Shown here: positions 1-8,634 of the stretch, piece by piece
Position numbering within the stretch: position 1 is the stretch's first letter
Layout: each line of letters opens with the position of its first letter
Assembly: GCA_022509165.1 (NCBI GenBank)
Contig: JAFLTT010000011.1
Span: forward strand, 1 to 64,000
Source of the DNA: Muribaculaceae bacterium
Lineage (GTDB): Bacteria; Bacteroidota; Bacteroidia; Bacteroidales; Muribaculaceae
DNA: 64,000 bases
Reading direction: 5' to 3'
Made by a program: the position numbers and the translations under genes
The notes under the pieces: generated by a model
Told to the model about the DNA's origin: nothing
What the model saw: only the letters and a program-made list of their open reading frames with translations
Database searches by the model: none

Positions 1-97
<97 letters not shown>

Positions 98-98
98 G

Positions 99-126
99 AA
101 GGCTGCAGGAATGCAGCCTTTTTTTA
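99..126 (+). terminator. Rho-independent terminator of the rRNA operon
   Basis: Perfect 9-bp stem AAGGCTGCA-GGAA-TGCAGCCTT followed by a T run. Confidence 0.9.
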
Positions 127-128
127 TG

Positions 129-198
129 TATACTAGGAGTAACTAGGAGTAACTAGGAGTTGCTAGGAATAGATAGGAGGGGCTAGGAATGATAGGAT
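129..198. repeat. Degenerate 10-bp tandem repeat (ctaggagtaa-like), about 6-7 units
   Basis: tactaggagtaactaggagtaactaggagttgctaggaatagataggaggggctaggaatgataggatg: period of 10. Confidence 0.85.
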
Positions 199-255
199 GC
201 AGACGCTAAGGACGCCATCGGCAGATGGGATGGCTGTGGTTGATACTTAGGAGGA

Positions 256-975
256 TTAAAATATGATGGGTCCAAAGGCAGAGGAAAGATGAGAGGAAGT
301 AACCATTGACGACACCGGAAGGTTGGTAAGAGATTGATTATGGAGAAGTGCTATATTATGACTGAGTTTTAAAGCCAAATCCAGTTCGTGAGTTGAAAAA
401 ATTATACTCTTTCTGTCCTCTTCAGCCAATTGTTTTAAGAATGATACCAGTTCATGACGTGTGGGTAAATCTAAAAAGGAAGTGGGTTCATCCAACAGAA
501 GAAGAGGTGTGTCTTGTGCAATAGCGCGGGCTATCATTATTTTCTGGCTTTCCCCGTCGCTCAAACTATTTAGATTTCGGTCTAAATAATCTTTCATTCC
601 TACCTTGACAATTGCTTTCTCCACCATTTCTTTATCGTAAGCAGATAACCGGCCATTCCATCCTGTATAAGGAGATCTGCCCAAAGCCACAACCTCACGG
701 CATTTGAGATTTGACATTCGAGGTCTTTGGGTATTTACAAAAGCGATCTTTTTAGCCAATGCCGTATTATTGAGATTTCTTAGATTCTCTTTATCTAAAA
801 TGATTTCTCCCTTATAATTCTTATTAATTCCGGCGAGAGCTCGCATAAGAGTAGATTTCCCGGTGCCATTTCGTCCTATTAAAGCCGTGAGTTGAGCATC
901 CGGAAAAATGGAGGAAGTATCTTTTAATAGAATTTTATTGTGGTATCCTATTTCCAAGTTCTTTAGTTCAATCAT
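256..975 (-). CDS. btuD: ABC transporter ATP-binding protein, cobalamin import (BtuD-like)
   Basis: Walker A GRNGTGKST, signature LSDGESQK, Walker B LLLLDEPT; last gene of the B12 operon. Confidence 0.88.
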   Translation of the reverse strand: MIELKNLEIGYHNKILLKDTSSIFPDAQLTALIGRNGTGKSTLMRALAGINKNYKGEIILDKENLRNLNNTALAKKIAFVNTQRPRMSNLKCREVVALGRSPYTGWNGRLSAYDKEMVEKAIVKVGMKDYLDRNLNSLSDGESQKIMIARAIAQDTPLLLLDEPTSFLDLPTRHELVSFLKQLAEEDRKSIIFSTHELDLALKLSHNIALLHNQSLTNLPVSSMVTSSHLSSAFGPIIF

Positions 976-1975
976 GGGCGAAGGCTTTATTTTTAAGCAC
1001 TATTAAAATGATTACAGGGATTCCCAGAAGAGATGTGATAGCATTAATCGGTAAGATGTAGATTTTAGATATAATATCACATATAAGCAATATAGAGGCA
1101 CCTGTAAGAAAATTGGCCGGTACAAGAATACGATTATCGGAGGTATCAAAAAGGGCTCGTGTAACATGTGGCATCGCGAGACCGATAAAACCTATAGGAC
1201 CACAAAAAGCAGTTACGGTTCCTGCTAATAGCACTGTAGAGAGGAAAAGTAAAAACCTTGACCTCCTTACATTCATTCCCATAGTAATGGCGTAGTCTTC
1301 TCCTAAAAGAAGTTGATTTAAAGGTTTGATGGCTATCACCGCCAAAATTAACCCTATCAATACACCTGTAATGAGAACCGGAAGTTGAAAAGAGGTAACT
1401 TCTCCCAGGGAACCCATGGTCCAAATCACGAATGATTTCAGAGCTTCATCATGGCTAAGATACTGAAGGATCTGAACGATAGCAGAAATACCTGATGAAA
1501 ACATCATCCCCAATATAAGAATTACCATTATATCTTTAACTCTTTGTGATAAAATACCCACCACAAGAAGAATGAAGGCAGAACCGATCCAAGCGGCTCC
1601 GGCGATACCAAGAGGGAAAGAAGTGGCAGAAACACCGAAATATGGCATACCAAGTAAGAAAAGAGCAACACCCAAAGAGGCGCCGGAACTTATGCCAAGC
1701 ACATATGGACCGGCAAGAGGGTTACGGAAAAGAGTCTGCATCTGCAACCCGCTTACAGAAAGGGCTGCCCCTGCCAGGAGTGCCACAATAGCCTTAGTAA
1801 GCCTTATATTCAATATAATCTGAGAATGGAGAGTGGAACTGCCATTTCCTTGAAGGGCGTGAAATATCTCCGGAAGAGGTATAGCAACTGAACCCACTCC
1901 GAGATCACATAAGAAAAGGAAAAGAGTGAGAGCAATCAGAATTACAAAAAGCAACAGACTCCTTGAAAAATTCAT
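968..1975 (-). CDS. btuC: FecCD-family ABC permease, cobalamin import (BtuC-like)
   Basis: Multi-TM protein with FRNPLAGPYVLGISSGASLG and GPIGFIGLAMPHVTR motifs typical of the BtuC/FecCD family. Confidence 0.9.
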   Translation of the reverse strand: MNFSRSLLLFVILIALTLFLFLCDLGVGSVAIPLPEIFHALQGNGSSTLHSQIILNIRLTKAIVALLAGAALSVSGLQMQTLFRNPLAGPYVLGISSGASLGVALFLLGMPYFGVSATSFPLGIAGAAWIGSAFILLVVGILSQRVKDIMVILILGMMFSSGISAIVQILQYLSHDEALKSFVIWTMGSLGEVTSFQLPVLITGVLIGLILAVIAIKPLNQLLLGEDYAITMGMNVRRSRFLLFLSTVLLAGTVTAFCGPIGFIGLAMPHVTRALFDTSDNRILVPANFLTGASILLICDIISKIYILPINAITSLLGIPVIILIVLKNKAFAHD

Positions 1976-3108
1976 TTTAGTTCATGATAATAAACAAAAT
2001 CCTCTTTAATCAATTCAGGATTAAAAATTTTTATCAGATCCCGAAGAAGTAAGTCAGGATTTACTATTCCCGATTCGTAGGCATCATTACCTCCGTAAGA
2101 GGTGGAGAGTTTGTTGTTATTAAATACTTTACCTTCTCTCACACATTTCAGATTCATAAAATCAGGCACCAAGGCTTCTAAATCAGTCAAAGACTCAGCA
2201 GTACCCGTGTTGATCCAGAAATCCGACTGAGCCACTAAAAGCATGGCTTCTTCCTTGTCAATGGGTAAAGCCTGTGTGCCGGTATTTTTTTGGTAAATAT
2301 AAATTCCACCGGCATCTTCTATGAGTCTGGCCAGATAACTTTCAGAAGAGGGCATAAACCAAGAATCTACGAAAGGGGCTCCCACCATTACTTTTGGCCT
2401 TTGTATTGAATCTGAAGGCACGCTATTTCGGATAAACTCGTATTTATCCTTAATTTCATTAAATTTTTTTATTCCGATCTCCCTTTTACCTATAATTTCA
2501 GCGAGAGGAATAAGCCATTCTGCCTTACCCAGAGGAGAAGCTTCCAGGTAGTCGCCAACATAAAAATAAGGAATTCCCAGTTCTTTCAATTTTGGTTCCA
2601 TACTGCTTGCACCATTAACAGAATAAAGCAGAACAATGTCAGGTTGCAGAGCCACTAATTTTTCATAATCCACATTTCCTTCATAACCGATATCTTCTAT
2701 GAATTCCGAACGGCTTAATATATGAGGGTTGGAGATATAGCGTATTCCCGACACACCTTTTATTTTATCCGCTTCACCCAATGCATCAAGCATTGCAATA
2801 TGAGTTGACGACATGCAGACAATACGTTCTGCAGGTGCTTTAAGCACTTGGGCAGATGTAGGATGGGCAACCAGACTGTCATGAAGAATCAGTAATTGCT
2901 GATATGTATCTTTTGCTCCCTGCCACGGATTAGTGACTGTGATCAGAGAGCACAATGAATCCGGCGAGGAGAGAATAGAAAAGGAGGAGGAATATTGAGG
3001 AGAATAAACAACATTTTCAAATTCCGGTGTAGAAGTGTGGGATTTTCCACAAGACCAGAAGATCCAGGATAGTAAGAAGAATAAAAGTGTATGTATGGTT
3101 TTTTTCAT
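1972..3108 (-). CDS. btuF: Periplasmic cobalamin-binding lipoprotein (BtuF-like)
   Basis: Lipobox (FWSCGKS); RIVCMSSTHIAMLDALGEADKIKGVSG and EKLVALQPDIVLLY as in type III substrate-binding proteins. Confidence 0.88.
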   Translation of the reverse strand: MKKTIHTLLFFLLSWIFWSCGKSHTSTPEFENVVYSPQYSSSFSILSSPDSLCSLITVTNPWQGAKDTYQQLLILHDSLVAHPTSAQVLKAPAERIVCMSSTHIAMLDALGEADKIKGVSGIRYISNPHILSRSEFIEDIGYEGNVDYEKLVALQPDIVLLYSVNGASSMEPKLKELGIPYFYVGDYLEASPLGKAEWLIPLAEIIGKREIGIKKFNEIKDKYEFIRNSVPSDSIQRPKVMVGAPFVDSWFMPSSESYLARLIEDAGGIYIYQKNTGTQALPIDKEEAMLLVAQSDFWINTGTAESLTDLEALVPDFMNLKCVREGKVFNNNKLSTSYGGNDAYESGIVNPDLLLRDLIKIFNPELIKEDFVYYHELK

Positions 3109-3147
3109 TCAATAAGAAATTAAAGGCTTCGGGAAAAATTACTTAAT

Positions 3148-5226
3148 TTATTTCTTGTGGGGATTAAGGAACTTGGGAGTCAAGCCTATGAAGAATTCGA
3201 AATTAATACCAGGCATCGGCCGTGAGAGCACCGAAAGATAATCTTCATTGAAAAGATTATTTACCGCGAGTTTGAGCTGAATATCCAATGGCTTAAAGTA
3301 AAGATTCTTTTCCAGGGAGACATTACTCATAAAATAGGAAGGAAGATGACCTGAGATGGTATAATCATTGCTCGACATAGTAAAACGTTGTGAGTAATAA
3401 CACCATTTGTATGCCAGTATCCATGATCTCCACTGCAGTCTACCCACCACAGAAGCAGAGTATCGGGGGACATAAGGTAGCTGTTTACCTACAGATTGGT
3501 CAGCCGGAGACATCTTCTCGCCTTTATTGATTGAAGGTGTCCAGGAGAAATTCCCGGATAGATTAAGAAGCCAGTCACGCCCGAAATCAACGCTACATTC
3601 TCCATTAGTTTCGATGCCATATGCATGAACAGTCTTTACGTTGCGTGGAGAAAAAAAGCCTTTGGGAGTAGGAAGCCAGATTATCCAGTCGTCTATGTAG
3701 GAGTCAAACCAATTTGCATTAAGGATAAAGGAAACTCTTTTTGAAAAGTCGATGTTGAAAGCCAGTCCGGCATCATATGTAAAACCATTTTCGCTTTTCA
3801 GATTTGGATTACCGCCCGGTAGGAAATAAAGGTCATTAAGACTCGGGAACCGATAATTGCGACTAACGGAGCCCTTGAGCATCAGTCCGATTGGTTTGTC
3901 GAACCAAGATGTTTGCAACACTTGCCAATCTGCAAAGAAGGCCGGTATCAAAGGTGCGGATTTGTTTCCGAAAACATCTTCACGAATAACGAGACCAAAT
4001 CCTAAATTATAAAGTGGCTGCCATTTTATGCTCAAAGAGGCGCTTAATTCAAGACGGGCTTTGTCATAACCCACAATATTTTTATCACCTTGCTGAAAAA
4101 TTATATTACTGTCTTGAGAGCGTACAAATTGTTGATGCGCAGAAACAGAAGCTGAGAAAAGCCAGGTATTACCAATGTTATAATTACCCTCGGCCATACC
4201 GAAAATAGTATTGACATGGGAACGTGACCTGGTAAGTACTGCCCAATTACCTTGGGTGATCTCTCTTCTGTAATCATAGGCCATCCAGGTATAAATATAA
4301 CCTGCTTTAAGAGAAATATTCCAATCTGAACGGAAATGGTTCCAGGAGAGCAAGGTGCGTAACGTATTCTCGCGCTGACGATTTTCAAAATCCTTTTCAT
4401 CTCCATAATCGGTGGTAAGCATCGGAAGTTCTCTATTAGAATCGATCCACCATATATTGAGCCCTATTTTGTCACCTTTTAAAGTATTGTAATATATTTC
4501 CTGAAGTATCTGGAAATCTTTGAAGGCTCCTGATCGGTTTTTTTCTTTAGGATAATATTGACCTATAATATTATGCTCATCATCATAAATATTTACTTTT
4601 TTGTCGTGATTGATGTAAGTATAATCATTAGGTGAAGATGAAAAAACAGCACGTGTGGAGGATGTCCAGTGTTCATTATGGTATGAAAATCTAAGGAACT
4701 CATCGAAAGTTGAGAAAGAACCTATTCCTTGAACATACTGGAGATTGAATCCCGGAGGTGCATCAGGAATCGTTGAAAGTTTTACAAGCCCACCAATACC
4801 TCCTCCTATTTCATTTAAAGATGAAGAGCCGTGAAAAAGAGATGCCTGGTCGATAAAATACGCCGGAATTGAAGAAAAATCTGTCATCCCAAGCATAGGG
4901 CTATTAATTTTTATACCGTTCCAAGTGACTTGAGTATGACTTGGTGAAGTGCCTCTGAAAGCTACAGTAGATAAGGTAGCCCGGCCATAATTTTTTACAT
5001 ATACCGAAGAATTATAAGCCAGAATATCAGCCATAGATAAAGATATATTATCTTTCAGCGTAAGGGAATCAAAATCAGTTTTTTCCACACCGATATCCTT
5101 CATAGGGCGCCTTGCTACCACGGTAAGTTCTTCAAGATGGTTCACCTCATCTTCAGCCTTAATTATAAAAGGCCAAGGAAGGAAAAGAAGAACTATGAAC
5201 AAGAAAAATTTCATTGTATTTTCCAA
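3148..5226 (-). CDS. btuB: TonB-dependent outer-membrane receptor, BtuB-like
   Basis: Plug domain (LEELTVVARRP...VYVKNYGRATLSTVAFRGTSPSHTQVTWNGIKINSP) and C-terminal beta-barrel; within the B12 riboswitch operon. Confidence 0.9.
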   Translation of the reverse strand: MENTMKFFLFIVLLFLPWPFIIKAEDEVNHLEELTVVARRPMKDIGVEKTDFDSLTLKDNISLSMADILAYNSSVYVKNYGRATLSTVAFRGTSPSHTQVTWNGIKINSPMLGMTDFSSIPAYFIDQASLFHGSSSLNEIGGGIGGLVKLSTIPDAPPGFNLQYVQGIGSFSTFDEFLRFSYHNEHWTSSTRAVFSSSPNDYTYINHDKKVNIYDDEHNIIGQYYPKEKNRSGAFKDFQILQEIYYNTLKGDKIGLNIWWIDSNRELPMLTTDYGDEKDFENRQRENTLRTLLSWNHFRSDWNISLKAGYIYTWMAYDYRREITQGNWAVLTRSRSHVNTIFGMAEGNYNIGNTWLFSASVSAHQQFVRSQDSNIIFQQGDKNIVGYDKARLELSASLSIKWQPLYNLGFGLVIREDVFGNKSAPLIPAFFADWQVLQTSWFDKPIGLMLKGSVSRNYRFPSLNDLYFLPGGNPNLKSENGFTYDAGLAFNIDFSKRVSFILNANWFDSYIDDWIIWLPTPKGFFSPRNVKTVHAYGIETNGECSVDFGRDWLLNLSGNFSWTPSINKGEKMSPADQSVGKQLPYVPRYSASVVGRLQWRSWILAYKWCYYSQRFTMSSNDYTISGHLPSYFMSNVSLEKNLYFKPLDIQLKLAVNNLFNEDYLSVLSRPMPGINFEFFIGLTPKFLNPHKK

Positions 5227-6293
5227 CAGAAAGCTCCCGGTGAGACACCTACATAAAATTTGCTAATCAAAACTCCCGTTGAAGAAAATCTATACACCAT
5301 CCCTTGTTGTGAATAATCTATGGCATCTGCCACATATATATCACTATTGACAGGATTTATCGTCAGGCCATAAAAACGTGTCTCCAGGTAAGGAATCACA
5401 GGAAGAGACGGAAGCTTCGCAGAGTCTACATCCATTTCCCAGATGTCATTGTTTATCCAATAAAGTGTAGTGCCGTCTCCATTAATTTGAAGTTCTGAGG
5501 GTGAATCATCTTGCTGAAAAGTAAATATCTTAAGAATGGAGAAAGTATCCGGATCAATGCATACCAGTGAAGGAATTTCATTTCCATTAGGAGAATTAGG
5601 AACGCCTCCATCGGTAAGAGTCCAAAGCCGGTCATATTTATCTATTACCATTGAATTAGGTTGAAGACCAACTTCTAACTGCCCTATTACTTCATCTGTT
5701 TCGGAGTCGATCTTTAGAATTTGATTCTGATAACTCCAGCAATTACAAAAAACAAATTTCCCGACTTGTACCATCTGTTCCGTAGAACCGTTGTATTGAT
5801 TCATGCCGGGCACTGTTATGGTACCAATTACAGAATATGATGAGGGATCAACAATGAATATTCTATTATCCCATATTTGGGAAACATAGGCTTTATGAGG
5901 TGAAATGAAATGGATATATCGGGGAGAGGTCAGGTTTTCAATTCTTCCTATTTCTTTGAACGTATCTGTGTCAATGGTAAAAACCACATGAGAATTATTC
6001 ACCACTATCCATCCCTTGTTGTCATAAATAGTCATTGACTGGGCTACATCCCCCAGTTTCATGCCATTGGCACGCAAGAAGATTTCGTTCTGCACCTCAT
6101 CGCTGAGAGGATTGTAGAAAGATAGAGATGAATTGCCATATTGGAAATTACCTTCACAGATGATGAATAATCCGGAAGTATTTACTTCAAAATCGGTGAG
6201 TTCATCCCCGTAATCCCACTTCATGCATGAGGGCAGAAGCAATAGACAGGATATGAGAAGACTCCAAATCCTCATAGAGCAAAGAAACCGCAT
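5211..6293 (-). CDS. btuG: Surface lipoprotein with YncE-like beta-propeller, BtuG-like cobalamin-binding protein
   Basis: Lipobox LLPSC; repeated YncE-type blades (ENLTSPRYIHFISPHKAYVSQIWDNRIFIVDPSSYSVIGTI). Adjacent to btuB as known for BtuG. Actual start may be the internal Met (MRIWSLL). Confidence 0.78.
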   Translation of the reverse strand: MRFLCSMRIWSLLISCLLLLPSCMKWDYGDELTDFEVNTSGLFIICEGNFQYGNSSLSFYNPLSDEVQNEIFLRANGMKLGDVAQSMTIYDNKGWIVVNNSHVVFTIDTDTFKEIGRIENLTSPRYIHFISPHKAYVSQIWDNRIFIVDPSSYSVIGTITVPGMNQYNGSTEQMVQVGKFVFCNCWSYQNQILKIDSETDEVIGQLEVGLQPNSMVIDKYDRLWTLTDGGVPNSPNGNEIPSLVCIDPDTFSILKIFTFQQDDSPSELQINGDGTTLYWINNDIWEMDVDSAKLPSLPVIPYLETRFYGLTINPVNSDIYVADAIDYSQQGMVYRFSSTGVLISKFYVGVSPGAFCWKIQ

Positions 6294-7180
6294 ACTTCGG
6301 TGGAGTTCTCACCCAAAAGATCAGTGTCGCTTAAAATAGCAGTCTGCACCTTAATAAAATCAATTGATTCCAGCTTGACCGGTTTTCCGGTATTATCAAC
6401 CGCATCACTGATTCTAAATCTATTTACATCTAAAGAAATGCCGTTAACTTCTATCTTTCCCAGATCTTTGCCGGAATTATCGGCATATCCCCAATCAAAG
6501 GGAAGGTTACTCCAAATACCGGTGACCGGATTTTGAGTTACCTTTGCCGGCATTTTGCTTCCGGATAAGGTATAGGAATCAGCGTTAACCCAGTTTGGGT
6601 AATAGAAATCCTGACTATGGAAACTTCCTATCCATTTCACATATCCCTCTTCACCATCCGACGCTTTCCAGAAAGTATCTTCACCCGGTTGAGGACGGTA
6701 ATAGGTAACAGAAAAATTTGTTGCAAATCCCTCTTGACCATAATAGGATCCCTTAAGTTCATACCAGGTGTCGTCAGGCTGATTGTTGCCATTGGTGTCT
6801 TTCATAACCCAGACGATGCCCGGCTCGTTGGAAGAATCGAAAGAATTGCTTGCAATGGCAAAGTCATAACCTTCAGTATTTCTGATGGAATTCTTAAAAC
6901 GAACAGTGATATATCCTCCCCAGGCTCCAAGAGATACATAGAGATTTTCTTTCAATCTGTTTTCTGCCTGTGCACAAGCCTCGGTCATTGTAGTGATTTT
7001 CTCAAACCCTGACACCTTTTCATTGATAAATTGGCCGGGTGCAGGAAGATATTCTATCACTTCATAGGGTAGATTTACTTGTGAGGTGTTGTCATTGTCA
7101 ATGACGATATCCTCGTCTTTATTGCAGGCAATAAAGCACGAGGATATCAGAGCAACTAAAGCAATTTTTGATGTTTTCAA
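6272..7180 (-). CDS. Cell-surface lipoprotein (PKD-like/surface protein) in B12 operon
   Basis: Signal peptide and lipobox SSCFIACNKDED; located between BtuG-like and DUF4465-like genes in the riboswitch operon. Confidence 0.7.
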   Translation of the reverse strand: MKTSKIALVALISSCFIACNKDEDIVIDNDNTSQVNLPYEVIEYLPAPGQFINEKVSGFEKITTMTEACAQAENRLKENLYVSLGAWGGYITVRFKNSIRNTEGYDFAIASNSFDSSNEPGIVWVMKDTNGNNQPDDTWYELKGSYYGQEGFATNFSVTYYRPQPGEDTFWKASDGEEGYVKWIGSFHSQDFYYPNWVNADSYTLSGSKMPAKVTQNPVTGIWSNLPFDWGYADNSGKDLGKIEVNGISLDVNRFRISDAVDNTGKPVKLESIDFIKVQTAILSDTDLLGENSTEVCGFFAL

Positions 7181-7183
7181 GGT

Positions 7184-8164
7184 TTATTCTTTTTCTACTG
7201 AAATTACAAAATTATCGAGAGCACAATATCCGGGTGTGTTGAGACCCCAATCACCGGTGTCACTTCCTACAAAATTTATCACCAGGATAGAGCATGCCGG
7301 GAGGGTTGAGAGGTCTACGGTTTCCCAATTTTCAGATATTCCGGTGACTCCATTGTTAAGGCTTTCATTGAAGTTGGCAAGATAATATTCCACACAACCC
7401 AAAGGAGAACCTTCCTGATCATCATCGGCGAAGGCAAGAAATTGAACCTTAAACCAACCTTTGTTTTCGGGAGTAAGGGCGGAAGCAAAGCCATCGCCAT
7501 TTTTCATAGTAAGATATGTATAAGTGGTGTTTGCCACTTCCACTGTCTTAAAACTTGCTGTTTTGGCTACACCGGATACATAGTCGTCTTCAGCTTCAGC
7601 GTCATATCCTTCGGCATCTGTTATGAAAACTCTTCCGCATCCTACATAATCCTCGTATACCGATTCCATGGGATCTTCAAAAGTATAATATGAATAACCG
7701 TTGCTCACTGCAAAATTTCCACCGCTTGGAGAGGTAGAATTATACACGCTCAACTGATTTTCGTATGAACTCAATGTCATATCGTGATATTTCGACAATG
7801 CAATACCCCCGTTATAGAAAGAGTAACCGGCATAAAAAAGGCCTCCATAGTTAATAGGGAACTGGGCATAGGTATTTTCATATAGTGGCGCTATATAACC
7901 CTTGGTAATACTTCCGTCGTAGAGATTTGGTCCATAAGCAGAAGAAGCAAAATAGTCCTCCGGAACATTCTGGAATCCGATTATGGCAGTATAAATATTG
8001 TCATCAGGATTATTTCCCGGTTCATTTTCGTCGTTGTCTCCATTACCGGGAGGTACTTGACCTGACCCGGACATATCCGGATCATCATCTTTTGAACAAC
8101 TGCCCAACTGGAGAGTGAAAGCCAATACTGTGAAGCAGGCAACAAATTTAAAAAATTTTTTCAT
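7184..8164 (-). CDS. DUF4465-like surface lipoprotein, first gene of B12 operon
   Basis: Lipobox QLGSCSKDDDPD with acidic export signal; GFQNVPEDYFASSAYGPNLYDGS...GIALSKYHDMT...VEYYLANF... resembles DUF4465 proteins. Confidence 0.7.
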   Translation of the reverse strand: MKKFFKFVACFTVLAFTLQLGSCSKDDDPDMSGSGQVPPGNGDNDENEPGNNPDDNIYTAIIGFQNVPEDYFASSAYGPNLYDGSITKGYIAPLYENTYAQFPINYGGLFYAGYSFYNGGIALSKYHDMTLSSYENQLSVYNSTSPSGGNFAVSNGYSYYTFEDPMESVYEDYVGCGRVFITDAEGYDAEAEDDYVSGVAKTASFKTVEVANTTYTYLTMKNGDGFASALTPENKGWFKVQFLAFADDDQEGSPLGCVEYYLANFNESLNNGVTGISENWETVDLSTLPACSILVINFVGSDTGDWGLNTPGYCALDNFVISVEKE

Positions 8165-8317
8165 ATTTATGAGTTAGATTAAAATGTTGATTATCACCCA
8201 AAAGGGTGTAAATAAAAATGTCCTCAAAACCGTGATTACACATCGGTTAAGGGGACGTACAACTCATAAAGGCCAGTCAATGGAAGAAAAGCCGATAGAT
8301 CCTTGCCCGTATCCCGC

Positions 8318-8484
8318 GGGTGTAATCACACATTAGGCAGGTCTTCTGACTTATCCCTTTCACGGCACCTTCTCGGCAGGACTACCAATGGCATAAAGCC
8401 GTGAAATTATCGGGGACTTACAGCAGCGAGTACTGTCCCGGATTTTCACCGGATTCCCTTTTTCACCCGAATAACCGGGCACCT
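8318..8484 (-). ncRNA. Cobalamin riboswitch (B12 element)
   Basis: On minus strand: AGGGAATCCGGTGAAAATCCGGGACAGTACTCGCTGCTGTAA...GCCATTGG...AGTCAGAAGACCTGCCT, the conserved cobalamin riboswitch blocks and B12 box. Ends approximate. Confidence 0.96.
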
Positions 8485-8494
8485 AATTACGATG

Positions 8495-8502
8495 CAAAAT
8501 TA
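8495..8502 (-). promoter_or_regulatory. Putative Bacteroidetes -7 element of the B12 operon
   Basis: TAATTTTG on minus strand just upstream of the riboswitch; no clear -33 TTTG seen. Confidence 0.5.
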
Positions 8503-8520
8503 CGAAAAAATTAATTATAT

Positions 8521-8560
8521 AGAAAATAAAAAAATAAGGATGCTTTGAAGCATCCTTATT
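8521..8560 (-). terminator. Rho-independent terminator of the etf/acyl-CoA dehydrogenase operon
   Basis: 13-bp perfect inverted repeat AATAAGGATGCTT/AAGCATCCTTATT (8533-8560) followed on the minus strand by a T-rich tract. Confidence 0.88.
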
Positions 8561-8634
8561 AAATGAGTACAGATGTAATTAGATTTCTGAGATTAAATCT
8601 TTTTTATCGTAATTAGATAAAATCAAAATTATAA

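Noticed and set aside
129-198. Possible CRISPR array
   Set aside because: The repeat unit is only 10 bp with no spacers and no cas genes in the window.
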